From contig JAIXMN010000026.1 of the NCBI GenBank assembly GCA_025716815.1, forward strand, positions 372,001 to 436,000: 64,000 bases of DNA, given 5' to 3'. Position numbers and translations under genes: made by a program. A model generated the notes under the pieces. The model did not search any database. It was not told the DNA's origin and saw only the letters and a program-made list of their open reading frames with translations. Position 1 is the stretch's first letter. Each line of letters opens with the position of its first letter. This document shows positions 34,249 through 46,042 of the stretch, piece after piece. The stretch is from Dichotomocladium elegans. Its lineage: Eukaryota > Mucoromycota > Mucoromycetes > Mucorales > Lichtheimiaceae.

Positions 34249-37217
34249 GTGGAAAAAGAAACGCACACAGACACACACGTGTACACTAGGTTTGCTATTG
34301 CGCCTGATAAGGTTTCGTGGCACTTTTAAAAGACCGGTTGACAGAACTAGTGATCTTACAATGTCTTGCTGTTATGTGTTCTTGGGCGCGGCTCCGTCTT
34401 ATCCAACCATAAACTATCGACCCTGCGCCAGGGTGGTCTTGAACTGTGTATGTTTACAGCTCAAATAGGACCTTGCAGCTGAAGGGAAGGCCCGCACGCC
34501 ATCTCGGGGATATTTGGTTGAGAAAAATGCCGATACTCTCTGTGTTGCGGGTGAAAAGAATGATATCCGTGGGACTTTGTCTCCTTGATTACCGCCACGC
34601 AAGAAAACATCAGCAATTTCTTTGCTTTAAGACATCGGTCCCTTCTCCATCAGAAGAAGCGTGCGATCGGATATGTAGATCCCGGTCCGACCGCTTTTCT
34701 CGCATAACAATGATCACTCAGAGTGTCACACTCGGTATCTTTCACCACTTGTTAACCACAAGATTGCCTAGCTACCCTCATCTTTGGAGTCTACACCGTG
34801 ACGTCCCCTCCTTCTTTTCCAAGATCGAGCATGTCTTTGTGTGTCAATGGAGCATTTCTCCGCAAGCTTTTCTTCCGGCTATGTCCCCATTTTGTCTGTC
34901 TGCAACTAATAGGAGCGCCTCTGCTTTTTTTTTTTTTACAACGCTATTCCAAAAGCCCGCATGTTATGCATCCCGAAGTGCTCCGTGTGAGGGTGGGGAC
35001 GGAAAAGCGCGCGCTCGAGGAGATTTGTCTTTTATTCAAGACCCACACCAGGCACATCTCTTTATTCTTTTGGCATTTCGGGTGCTTCCCTGCTCACCGA
35101 GACCCAATGACTACCGGACAACAAAGGAATGAGCCACGGCATCCACTGTTTGGTTGACGTCTCGTGGGTTCCCCCCCTCCCACCCATGCTTCGCGCTGGC
35201 CAAGTCTTGGTGTGTCGGGATCTTGCTGGTGCATCAATCATAGATTTGAGGGAGGTAAGCAGTATACTCGAGTTTCGACTTGGGCATCCGTCATGAGTGA
35301 GCGTTGTGTCTACTTGCTCAGAGGTATCTCTCCGAGGATGCACGATTGGCGCCGGTCCTGCAGAGGAGAGCGAGTACACAGCAGTCGTCCTTCATGCGGC
35401 TATCCCAATTAGGAGGCCCTCTCATGAGAGCCCTCAGCCGACGGGCTGCTGTCTTTTTTCTTTAAAAGAATGAAAATGAAAATAAAAGATCAAGGTGGAT
35501 GATCAATGAAAGAGGGATTTGTTCAAGATGAGCCTTGATGTAGAAATCCGCTCGACGATCGTGTTTGCATTGTCCTGGCTAGATAGAGAGTTGTTCAAAA
35601 GCACTGCTCACAAACTTAACAATGGGAAATCATTTTGGGAGGAGGAAGGGGACGGAGGCAACGAAAGTTCTGCAGAACATGCTAGCAAAGTATTCAGTCG
35701 TCTAAAGTATATGATTGGCAAAAAAAGGAAATGTGTCGATTTTGAAAGGTTCATTCAGGCTTCGAATTAGGATGCTAATGTACACACCGTATTATTTGGG
35801 ACAACACAAAGCAATGCTCATAATGTCTGTTATGTTAAGCTTAATATTTCATACATCCAGATGTATCATTTGTTGGTTTCATTGGAAGTCCCCAAGACAC
35901 CGATCGCTAGTGATATAGATCTACATCATATTTGTAGACAGAGTTCTTTGGTTACAGCGGTAAAGTGGGCCTTCACAGTCGAGTCCTTGAAAGTATCCCT
36001 AGTCATTCGGAGAATCAGAGGAGATGAAGCGATGTGAGCCATGGCGCGCACTCTCAAAAGCTCAACATCCCAGATGAGAGAAACATAGTATGATTATGTC
36101 GACCTTGAAACATTAGCGTAGTTATAAGTGGTTGGAAGCTTGCTACAAATTACAGACTTTACTTGCCATCCAATGAATTTATGCCTCCATTATATCCTGT
36201 TTCCCTCGGAAGGTCAGTGCCGTTATTACCACGTGTATTTTGGACAATCCCTAGATTTTTCTTTCATATTTAAGCTGCCAGGAAATGAATTTGGTGCATG
36301 CATCAGGCACAGAAATGTAAGGGGGTTTGCTGTATTTCATACATAACGTTGACGTCGTCCTATAAAGTTCATGTAGTCAAAGTCAAGCTGGTATCATATG
36401 ACTGGCTACGTACTGAGTGCTTTACTAGGACACGGCAAAAGCACATAACATAGATACGCCTGTATCATGCCTTCAAAACAATGCGTTTGACACCGATCAT
36501 GAAGCGAAATCTCCGGAACAAAAGGCTAGGGGATGGATATGTAAAGTAAGACGGAGAACCGCGTCATATGCGCCCATCGATTGTATCGAGTACTTTACAA
36601 TTGATTGCTTAATTAACTGATTTACACTTTTATCGAAGAGCGCCGATCAAATCCTCCGCTGCTTTCTAAATATCGGCTGCTGCCCTGTGTCTTCGTCAAA
36701 CAAGTTTTTTTTCTTTACCAACTTCTCCAAGAAGTCAGGCTGCGATGTTACACTAGCAAGTATAATAGCATACAGCAAAAAGGAAAAAGAGTCTTTTCTC
36801 TCATGCTTGATGTTTTCCGGAATTCTATAGTGTTTGACTGAGTCCTCGGTCGGGCAAATTCTCAAATGCAAGGTACCCCGTACTGCCTCTATATCGCTTG
36901 AACCGATATCGTATCTACACATTTTCGCTCTAAAAAGAGTGGCTGTTGAAGGACAATGAACAGCAGAAAAATGGACAGGTAGGATTTTTTCTCAAGAAGA
37001 GGGGGGAAAAAGGCGGGCGATCGTTTGCGCTCTACTCGAAAGTGAAATTGCACATATACGATCTCGAGGACCCGCCCAACTCGATTGCCTTTTTCATCTT
37101 TGTTCGCGTGCTGTTTTTATTGAGCCCTTTTTTTCTGGGGGGGGCTGGGAGGTGTTTGGGCTTACCTTTTTCTCTCTTTCTATTTCTTTCACACAAGACA
37201 ACATAGAACACACCGCC
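34249..37217. other. Gene-poor 3-kb region
   Basis: I support no gene here. A 228-codon plus-strand frame (34446-35132) has no domain and crosses homopolymers. Smaller, partly protein-like frames are 35519-35770 plus (MSLDVEIRSTIVFALSWLD) and 36647-36922 minus (HERKDSFSFLLYAIILASV). A possible structured RNA end is listed separately at 35411-35458. The right end is pyrimidine-rich and should be the promoter of the coiled-coil/SH3BGR gene. Confidence 0.4.
35411..35458 (+). ncRNA. Weak candidate: hairpins ending in a T run
   Basis: A 12-nt perfect palindrome (CTCTCATGAGAG, 35420-35431) is followed by a short hairpin (CAGCC-GACG-GGCTG) and then a run of six T. That is the layout of a structured RNA with a Pol III terminator, but I find no convincing A and B boxes and no match to a known RNA. 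It could be chance. Confidence 0.15.
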
Positions 37218-39641
37218 ATGGTATGTTTAGGCCCGAGGAAAAAGTCAAGCAAGAAACCGCAATTGCTATCGCCAGATGATGCGGCTACCACCAAAACCAG
37301 GTCGGTCAAGAACAAGCGGTCGCTGATTGGCAGGAAGTCGAGCACTGCCACCGCCACTGCCACCGCCACCACTGCCGCTGGCACAGACGTCGATGCCAGC
37401 ACCACGAACACTCCCTCGACTAGCGCGGCACGAGCAAGCACGCGCCGGAGCTTGACGCCCCGGGCATCACTTGAATCAACGGCTTCAGGTCGTAAGCCGA
37501 CTTCACGGGCATCGTCGCCCCGCCCACGTTCTCCGGCCACTCGACCTCAGGCACCGCCGCCAGGCACTGCGCCGTCGGTTCGGAGCTCCGCCCGGCCGAC
37601 ATCGACATCCTCGCATTCCCGCAATCCGAGCACAGCATCGACTGTTCGCAAGTCGCCCGTAGCACAGTTGCGCGAGGATTTTGACGAGCTCAAAGTGAAG
37701 GTACCTTGAAGGATTATATATACATATAATAGAAGCTAGGAATATCAAACCCGACGTGTTTTTTTTTTTTTTAGAACAACGAGCATCTTCAGTTAATTGC
37801 ACAGCAAGAAGAGGAACTGCGGAAGTTAAAGGAACAGCTATCGCGGCAACAGAAAAAAGAAGAGGAAGAGGAAGATAAAAAAGATGATGATGATGATGAG
37901 AAGAAGCCTGCACTCCAGCCGTCTTTGAGTCAACTCGATTTTGACAATCTTCAGGCACAGAACCAAGAAGCAGTCGATAGGCTGAATGCCAAGCAAAAAG
38001 AACTGGACGAGCGAGAAAAGGAGCTCAAGGAGCTCAAAGAGCAGTTGCCAAGCATTGTGGTGACGAACGACCAATTAGAAGAACGAGAGCGCGCGTTGGA
38101 GGAAAAGGAAAAGGCATTGGAGGCCCAGCGCAAGAAGCTCGAGGCCGAATTGTCCGAGACAAAGCGTATGGACGAAGAGGCGATTTCTCAGCTCGAAAAA
38201 CTCAAGGCTGAGAACGAGCAGGCCGTGGAGCGTCTAACAGCAAAGGAGCAGGAACTGGAAGCACTCAAAATGCAGGGCGGTCAAGATCAGGCGTCTCTGA
38301 ATATGATCGAGGAGCTTAATAAGCAGCTTGAGGCTGAAAAGCGCGCTCACGAGGAGAGTCTCAGGCAGCACGAGGAGATGCTAGCAGAGAAGGACCAGTT
38401 GCTCCGTGAACAGGCAGCCGCACTCGAGCAGATGCATCTGTCGCATGACGAAGAAATCCGAAAGCTCAAGACCGGCCAGACGGTGAATATTCTTGCGCTC
38501 AAGCAGCGGCATAAGCAGGACATGGCTAAGCTGCAGACCCGGCTCCAGGAGGCAGAGACCAAACTCAAGAGTTCCTCTAACGAGGAGCTGATGGAGGATG
38601 AGATCGAGCGCATCCTGCGAGAGTTTGAGGCTGCCGAACACTCTCACCAGGCCCAGATCCAGTCACTCGAGCAGTCCCACCAGTCCGAGCTCACCGATCT
38701 CAAACAGAATCAGGCCGAGCAAGTGCTCAATCTGCGCAAGCAGCAGGATCAGACCCAGAAGAAGTGGACGTCTCGCTTCTTGCCCACCGAGGCGGTCTCC
38801 TGGCCCGCTCCTCAGCCCTTATCGGTGCTCCGCAAGACGAACGGTCCGTCCACGCGCACCTCAGCTTCACAGCGCATTGCGGCCGCGGCAAGTGACGAAT
38901 ATGCCCCGATCCTGATCCCTTCGGACACCAAGAAGGTGCATGTCTACATCTCCACCGTGAGTGGCAATCCTGTGGTATGTATATATAGTGTTGGAAAGAG
39001 AAAGAGAGCGTTAGAGACCTATAAACAAGCCATACATATGACTAACACCGGATACATAGATTAAGCGCAAACAGGAGGAGATGCAACAGCTGCTCCAATC
39101 CAATGATATCAAATTTGAACTCATTGATGTGGCTGCGAGCGATGCGGCTTTGCAGCACATGAAACGGGCGAACAACAACGGATCTTCGCAAGGTCGAGCC
39201 AAAGAGCTGCCGCAATTATTTGTGGGCGGTGAATACCGTGGCGTAAGTAGTAGTAGGAGTACTGTGGGGGTTGGTTGCAGCGATGAGGAAAGGTTGGTAT
39301 TCAAAAAGAGAATCTAGCAATTTGAGGACGTGAGCAAGGGCGTTGAAGAAGGCACGCTCGAAGAGCTGTTACGGCCTGCAGCAGAACGATCACCGGAGGA
39401 AAAGGCTGCAATCGAAAAAGCTGAGGCGGCCATAATGGCCAGCAAGCATAACCAGGATCCTGCCAAGGCTCCGCCGGTGCGTGTATTGCCGGCCGGCCCA
39501 GTATCCATCCCCACTCTGAAGAAGACGCACCAGCCTGGGCCAGTGAGAGCATATCGCGGGGTCGAGGATGATGATGAAGCCCTTTTCAAGGAACTCGAAG
39601 AAGAGCTCCAGGCTGGCAAGCTGAAATTGGATGATATTTAA
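37218..39641 (+). CDS. Long coiled-coil protein with C-terminal SH3BGR thioredoxin-like domain
   Basis: Four exons (37218-37700, 37775-38974, 39060-39242, 39318-39641) give 729 residues. Residues ~1-155 are disordered and rich in Ser/Thr/Ala/Arg/Pro. Residues ~160-515 are an almost unbroken coiled coil (EEELRKLKEQLSRQQKK, ERERALEEKEKALEAQRKK). Residues ~560-650 form an SH3BGR/glutaredoxin-like fold: VHVYISTVSGNPVIKRKQEE, LLQSNDIKFELIDVAASD, then LPQLFVGGEYRGQFEDVSKG, where LPQLFVGG corresponds to the cis-Pro strand. There is no CxxC, as usual in SH3BGR proteins. The tail is acidic (EDDDEALFKELEEEL). Function is unknown; a scaffold or cytoskeletal role is only a guess. The ATG is followed by GTATGT, which resembles a donor, but reading through keeps an open frame. 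Confidence 0.82.
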
Positions 39642-39979
39642 GACAACCTCTTTCAACTTATTCCGCACCACCACCACCACTACCGCGCCCGCTCCTCCAC
39701 ACCCTCCCCCTCCCCCATATCCATTCAATTTTCCCTTTTGTCATTTTACCTTTTACTCATTGTTTTATAGTATACTTCTCTCTCTTTCTCTTTCTTTTTA
39801 ATATATACACCCGATTTCTGACAAGGCACACATCCTATCCACATGCACACACACACACATACACACAAATATATATAAATATATCTTAATGTGCTCGTTA
39901 CCAAAAGAAGGAATAAATTCGATGATCCATGGTTTGGTTCGTCTACATGAATTCAACAATGTGGATGATTTTATTTTTT
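39642..39979. other. Convergent intergenic spacer
   Basis: This 338-bp spacer lies between the stops of the SH3BGR-fusion gene and the Nvj2-like gene. It is pyrimidine-rich and includes CA-repeat pieces near 39844-39868. It should contain both 3' untranslated regions. I see no gene. Confidence 0.5.
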
Positions 39980-42169
39980 TTATAATGACGATGATGCGGA
40001 CTGTGGAGATGCTATGCGTGGTTGTGGAGATGGAGAGACGTCTGAAAGGCGCGGTGATCGTGGCGGCAACGACGGTTTCTGTCCGAGGGATGTACTGCGC
40101 CTTCGTGGTAGGGCAGGAGGAGGAGCAGGAGGCAGATATTCATCATTGACAGGCGTTGAGGCCGATAGGGCGGCATGCGGTCGTCGCGGCGGTAGAGGCG
40201 GCTTATGTATTACAGAAACAGGAACCTCCGGCGCTCCAGCAGCCTCCGGCTCTGGCGCATTTATCCGCTTCTGATCCAGGTCCGTTTCTCTTTGCTCGAG
40301 CAGATCCTGAGGTGCTGGTTTTGAGGGATGGAAAGGGGGAGGGGGCGGCGGAGGGAACTTTGCGATTCTCGGATTTTCTTCTCGTGCGGGTGAAGGAGTG
40401 TACTCCTTATGACTGAGCGAGCTGCGTCGCTCGCTGCCGATGGCTGCGTTGCTAGCGGCGGTTTCGTGTAAGGGACTAATCTTCGACAGGAAGCTGCGGC
40501 GTCGGATCGAGGACTCCTCTGAGGCAACGTCCGGTTCGGACGAAACCTTCTTTTTCCGCCGAATCGCCCAACGCATGGAGGACGAGGACGAGAAAGCTGT
40601 CGCTGCAGAATCCACAGAGTCTACGGAATGGACAGAGACGGCATCTGTGCTGTTGCCCGCAGCCGTGACGGTCGAGGACTGAGTGGACGCCGCTGGCTTG
40701 AGCAAGTCTGGAGCAGATTTAGATGTCATGTGCTGATCATGCTGGTCAATCTCGGGCAGAGATCCGGATGAGGACGACGACGACGATGAGGCGGTCGAAC
40801 CGGCTTCTATATCTTCTTTCTGAGGCAAGTTGCTCAGGTCGACCGGTCTCGGCACCGGCTTGCCAAAAATACCTCCGCTGCCTTCCTCAGTGAAGAAGAA
40901 GACAAAATCATCCATGTTAGGCAGCACGAGTGCTTCTCCAATGACCTCTTTTATCTTGTTCTCGATGGCATTTATGACGACATTAAGCTTAATGTGCTTA
41001 TCAGACACGATAGGCTTGATGTCCCAATCCATCTGCGGCATTCCGTAGAATCCGAACCATACACGATTGGTTGGCGGCGGCTTGATCTTGAACTGGAACT
41101 TCCCAGAAAAGCGCTTGAGAGTAACCGATAGTAAAAGGCGAATGGGCTTTAATCTGGACGAGTAGCCCGGTAGAATGAAGCCCGTCCCAATCTCGACGCA
41201 CAGACCACCAGCGTAATCCATCTGCGCCTCTGCTATCAGATGTCCATCCATATCCAGTGATATCAACTTGAATCGACTGAAATAAGGAATCGTCTGACCC
41301 ACGTGAACTCGGTGGACTGTGATCTCGTCTAGGAACACTGGTCTCTTTACCTTTTGCACCTTCTTGGCGATCTTATTCTTGAGAAATCGATCGACCTTTT
41401 CTGTCTTGTACACGCCCAAAAACAGCCGGCCTATTACTGCATTGAACCACTTCACTTCCCGCTGGTCTTGGTCCTGATGGATCATCCTGATGATCGTCTT
41501 TATTGCCTCTATATCAAAGTGGGTCCCATCCATTGTCTCGACATGACCGACTTCCGGCGTGTCTGCCATGAATTTCGAGGCGGCAATGAGTGCAAAGTAC
41601 CAATCCTCCTTGTCAATTGCTCGCGGGCACGTCAAGTATATGTCGTGGCCGAGCGAGCAGTGTGAACCGAGTAGTTCCGTGTCTGCTTCCAGCATTCGCC
41701 GCTGGCGGTCTTGTTTTGGTGTGAGGCGAATTGCTGTTGACCGGCCAAACAACTCGTGTTCGCGCCGGCCCTCCGGGTATATCGATATCGTGTAGTCGTG
41801 AATGGGTATGATCATCTTGAAGACCACCAACTGCTCCGATTCATACACGAACAAAGTCCCGTGCTTGAGAACGCCGTACACCCAGTCTTTTGGGCGTTTG
41901 GAGGCCGGGGTTGAGGCATTCGTGTTCCATCGCCCATTAGGTTGTCCATCTGGAAAATTAGACAGACGAATCAAGCCCTTTTTGCCCTGCTCCTTGTCGA
42001 CATCGCTGTAGGGTTCATCGGGATAGGCGTTTTTATCGACAGGAGACCTGGGTTCGGGTTCTTCGTCGCCTTTGGCGGAGACAAGGTATAAAGCGCCATA
42101 AAGCAAGAGCGGCAAGAACGTCAGACCTCCAAATAAATAAATAGCAATGAACGTGTAGAAGCCGATCAT
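39980..42169 (-). CDS. NVJ2: SMP-domain lipid-transfer protein, Nvj2/TEX2-like
   Basis: A single exon of 729 residues. It begins with a membrane helix (FYTFIAIYLFGGLTFLPLLLY). A PH-like segment follows (WVYGVLKHGTLFVYESEQ ... MIIPIHDYTISIYPEG ... EDWYFALIAASKF), and then the SMP lipid-binding domain (~230-430): VKWFNAVIGRLFLGVYKTE, VHVGQTIPYFSRFKLISLD, IEAQMDYAGGLCVEIGT-like residues, FKIKPPPTNRVWFGFYGMP, then NAIENKIKEVIGEALVLPNMDDF. This order is that of yeast Nvj2 and animal TEX2, which sit in the ER and move lipids at contacts with vacuole or Golgi. The C-terminal 300 residues are disordered, rich in Ser and then Pro, with PPPPPPFHPSKP- and LPPRRP-type stretches that could bind SH3 domains. 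Confidence 0.92.
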   Translation of the reverse strand: MIGFYTFIAIYLFGGLTFLPLLLYGALYLVSAKGDEEPEPRSPVDKNAYPDEPYSDVDKEQGKKGLIRLSNFPDGQPNGRWNTNASTPASKRPKDWVYGVLKHGTLFVYESEQLVVFKMIIPIHDYTISIYPEGRREHELFGRSTAIRLTPKQDRQRRMLEADTELLGSHCSLGHDIYLTCPRAIDKEDWYFALIAASKFMADTPEVGHVETMDGTHFDIEAIKTIIRMIHQDQDQREVKWFNAVIGRLFLGVYKTEKVDRFLKNKIAKKVQKVKRPVFLDEITVHRVHVGQTIPYFSRFKLISLDMDGHLIAEAQMDYAGGLCVEIGTGFILPGYSSRLKPIRLLLSVTLKRFSGKFQFKIKPPPTNRVWFGFYGMPQMDWDIKPIVSDKHIKLNVVINAIENKIKEVIGEALVLPNMDDFVFFFTEEGSGGIFGKPVPRPVDLSNLPQKEDIEAGSTASSSSSSSSGSLPEIDQHDQHMTSKSAPDLLKPAASTQSSTVTAAGNSTDAVSVHSVDSVDSAATAFSSSSSMRWAIRRKKKVSSEPDVASEESSIRRRSFLSKISPLHETAASNAAIGSERRSSLSHKEYTPSPAREENPRIAKFPPPPPPPFHPSKPAPQDLLEQRETDLDQKRINAPEPEAAGAPEVPVSVIHKPPLPPRRPHAALSASTPVNDEYLPPAPPPALPRRRSTSLGQKPSLPPRSPRLSDVSPSPQPRIASPQSASSSL

Positions 42170-44108
42170 AACCGTTCAATAGTCGCTCGTCTTTTATACA
42201 ATTCCAGAACAAACGAGCGAGCGAGCGAGAAGAAAAAGAAAAGGACGAGAACACAAGAAAAAATAACCGTTCTTTTTTGGGGTGTTTTGTTTTGTGTATA
42301 GACAAACATCTCCCTTTCCTCTCTCTCCCCCCCCTTTTTTTTGGAGATAGCATATCCACAAGTGAGGGTGGCGGTTTATGCGTCTGCTTTGGGATAGCCT
42401 GATTTTTTTTTGTTCCCGCAGTCTTTTACCTTCGCTCCTCATTGGCCCAGGAAAGCAGCTACTGCTATGGATCGATTCTTTTCCAAAGGCTCTTTTTTTT
42501 TCTGCCTCGGTGAGGCGAAATGGCCGCATGGCTTGGGTAAGAGTACAGTCGATCTAACATGCTTGCTGAGCAACCGTTCCCAACGCCCTCCCTCCCTTTC
42601 CTTCGTCTCAACTCCCTCCCCCCCCCAAAAAAAGGGCGTGGCGCACCACCTGAGGAAACGTGTGATCCGAGACATTCCAACCAACCCGGATAATAGATGC
42701 AAAATAGCGCCCAAGAAGATACGTACAGTACATCAATCCATGTCAATCTGGATCGCAGGCGTGATTGTATAGCACCTTCTTCAGCCCAACATCGTAAACC
42801 ATAATCTTGCTTGGACGACACCGTCCTTCTCCGGAAAAATCACCTACTGGAACAAGACACAGGCCGCGACAGTACATCATCAAGCCTTATTTTCCTTTCT
42901 TTGCGGGGATATCCTCAAGAATGGTTGCATCCGATTACGGTCCCACGCTTATAAAGACCTAACTTCACACTGGATAGGCTGTCCTATCTTAAAAGAAGAC
43001 GGATTAGAAGAGTCCTTTATTATGGCTTACAGCTTTTCTTTTCCAACGGAGATCAGCCCTTTCAGGCGATACACTTGTATATCGTGCAAACACTGCCTTG
43101 CCGGGGCTGGTAGGGGCAATTGGTGCCAATGTATGATACTGGCTGACATGACCCCGACCAGATACAGTGTAGGTAGCAGTGTTACACGAGGATATCGCAT
43201 TTTTTTCTGTAGCCTGTAGAATCCTAGCATGATGCATCCATGACTGGTAACACGCGCATACAATGGAAGGAGAAAAAGGCCCTTTACATCTTGCATGCTT
43301 CGAACCCTCTGATTTCTGCTCAATTGTGGCGTTATTCATCTTGCTAAGCTCTGCATTTCACAGGCGCTGATACCAAATAGACGGTCACCAACACAAGCCA
43401 ATGTGCACATCTTTGAAGGGGCTGGACCCTAACATATTACTTCTTACTTATACTCCTCCAGATTTATCAGTTTGGTTCTTCAAATGAGGGTATATATACG
43501 CATATCTCCGTTATGCCTTTAAACATTGAAAAGAGAGCATCAAGGTTCGAAAGGCAAGGGGCATGTTGATGGCCACTTCGGTCACGGGGACATCATTCTT
43601 TTATGTGTCTTTCCGGTAACGGATGTTATAGACTCTGCTTGTGGAGCCATCTTGACCGTGTATGAATGGTGATGATATTTGTGGAAACCAAGAACCTGCA
43701 TATTCTATCCTTTGCAGTCATTGGATCCAGACCACTGCTAATCTCCCAGTGTGGCCACGCAGTTGACAGAATGCATATCTTGACAAGACGGTTGTTTTCT
43801 TGAATCCAGTATTCCTCGCGTTTGCCTGCATCAACTCGCGACAATGCTACTTCCGGTCATCAAGCCTCCCCTGCTTTGAGACTGGATCCTAGCCCACATT
43901 GGTCGAAATACCCTTGCCATGACCAAATTCACATAAGCGAAACAGCGATCGAGATAGAATAAATGATAAATAAGAGAAAAAATTATAAAGCTGTGAATTG
44001 TGAATTGCCTAAGACGTGAGTATACGGACGTGTGTAATGGGGTGACGAGGGGAGAAGAGAGAAGAAAGATAAGGAGGTACAAAAGAATACTATAAAGATG
44101 TAATATTT
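42170..44108. other. Intergenic region, Nvj2-like gene to septin gene
   Basis: This contains the Nvj2-like promoter, the septin 3' end and about 1.5 kb with no supported gene. C and T homopolymers occur near 42329-42342 and 42617-42626. Frames of up to 120 codons (for example 42410-42772 plus) run through them and have no domain. Confidence 0.45.
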
Positions 44109-46042
44109 TTAAGCGTCAGACAGCTGTGCCTGTGCCAATCTAGCCTCAAGGTTGCGCAACGCCTCCTCCTTGCTCAAAAGCTCGGCTCTCTTTTCCTGGA
44201 TCTCACGCTGCACCTTCAACTCAATTTCACGGAGCTGAGAAATTATATTCATGAGTCTTTTCATTATCTTTGTATCACAATCTCTCCTTGCTCCTTACCT
44301 TCTCTTCCTCCTTCTTCAATTGTTCTTCCTTCAATCGAACGCTCTGGCTGGCCATGTCCTCAGCATTCATAGAAGCATCTCTGCAAGAATAGATAGACAT
44401 AGTTAACATCCGATATGCCCATGCCTGATATTGGTTGAGGCATTATACTTACTCTTGGTCACCGCCATTAACCGTGCGGCTGAGTTTCTCAGTACGGTAG
44501 TTCTCATACAAGAAGTCGTGAGTAATTTCCTTGAGGTCCTGCAAGTGCGAGCTAGATACGTATAAAACAATCAGCGTCCACACACCGAGCTGAAACATAT
44601 GAGCGGAGAATTAAAACTCGCTTACCTCAGCAAAGCAGACCGCAGGCGAGCAAAATCAGAGTGTTGAGGGTTGTCAACTAGCCCGAGGCATTTAATGTTA
44701 GTTTGATCGATCCCGCTAACTCTTGCATCTCATGAAGGGTTCATACCTTCCACTGCACCCCATGGGTATTGGCGACCGCGCACAGTACGGCCATTCACAA
44801 CAATTTCTTCATCGCTCCCAATAATGGAAAACGGCAGGAGAGCCTACAACATTATCGGATCATCAGTTATTATCATCATAAATCAGATCATGCAGTATTT
44901 GCTGCTGAGAATGCAGGATGACATTTACCCGCAGCTCGCTGTTCTCCTCAATCGTGTCCTCATCGTCTTCTTCGACGTCGTAGGGGAAATTGTAGATAGG
45001 AATATTGTAGTGTTCGATGTCTTCCATGATCTGTAGAATTCAGCAGGTTAGCTATATAGTATACACAGAATGCGATCGCATACTCTTCAAATGACTCACT
45101 CTTCTCTTAAAGTCTTTCAATTCTTGGGGCGTGAGAGAATCAGCACGGCCAATGACAGGAATCACATTAACGCGGGGACTCAAGCGGCGCATGAGTTCAA
45201 TGTCAATTTCGCGCAGGCTACACAAGGAAGGGACATTGTGAATATAACCAGATGGACGACATAAGGACGTGTCGACTTACGCGTGACCGGTAGGTGCAAT
45301 AAAGTAAAGCAGGGCATGAATGCGGTTATCACGGAATCTCGGGTTACGCTTGATGCGAGATTCTTCTGCGAGAATATCATCGTACTGTCGCTCGAGGTAG
45401 CCGACAATTTCCTGGAAGCTGGGAGTAGATGCACATTCAGCATCAACGTACTCAGCCTCATTGAATGGATTACATACCATTGCTCGTTATCGATATTATC
45501 GCCGAAACCGGGCGTGTCCACGATTGTCAATGAAATTCTAGCACGAAAATATTAAAGGGAGTTCGTACTAACAATTTATGGCTGGTTTACTTACCTCACA
45601 CCATCCTCATCCAATTCTATTTAAAAGTTACGATCTGAGTATGATCATTCAATGCATTATTGCATGCCCGCCGCAAAGACTTACCGACTGACACGGGTTT
45701 GATGTTGATGCCAGGCTCGTTGTGAGCTTCTTCGGGATTGTCGTTGACGGTCTTGGCGAGCACGTTAGAGTCGCATAACGTGTTGACAAAGGTAGTGCGG
45801 CCAGTACCAGAAGCACCTAGTCGACGAAAATAGCAGAGTAAGTATATATCAGAGAAAAATGCGTGTTCGTAGCAGTTAAAGCTTTACCAACGACCATCAA
45901 GGTGAATTGAAATCCCTTCTTCACGTTCTTTCTGCGACCGCCAAGTCTCTAGATGATGATGATGATGATGGTGAAGGACAATGTCAATTGGAAGAGCCCA
46001 AACTCGCGTTTTTATGTGATCCCATTTGCGTACGTGAGCCAT
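44109..46042 (-). CDS. CDC11: Septin, Cdc11/AspA-type
   Basis: Thirteen exons join in phase to 365 residues. The G1 loop reads GASGTGRTT, with Arg replacing the usual Lys of GxxxxGK[ST]. G3 is VDTPGFGD and the septin G4 region is [12 protein letters not shown]. The septin unique element region includes [37 protein letters not shown]. The C terminus is a coiled coil ([23 protein letters not shown]). A short basic stretch ([10 protein letters not shown]) precedes the G domain, as in phosphoinositide-binding N termini. A Lys-to-Arg G1 loop and [23 protein letters not shown] fit the Cdc11/AspA class, a terminal subunit of septin rods. The first coding exon is just 9 nt (46034-46042, Met-Ala-His). 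It gives a good donor and phase, but an alternative start upstream cannot be excluded. Confidence 0.9.

Noticed and set aside
34446..35132. 228-codon plus-strand open frame
   Set aside because: No domain, low-complexity composition and a T11 run inside. It lies in the gene-poor region with no splice or start support.
43300..43330. GGTTCGA-like word suggesting a tRNA B box (minus strand)
   Set aside because: The remaining bases do not match a B box, and no A box or cloverleaf could be formed. No tRNA was found in the window.
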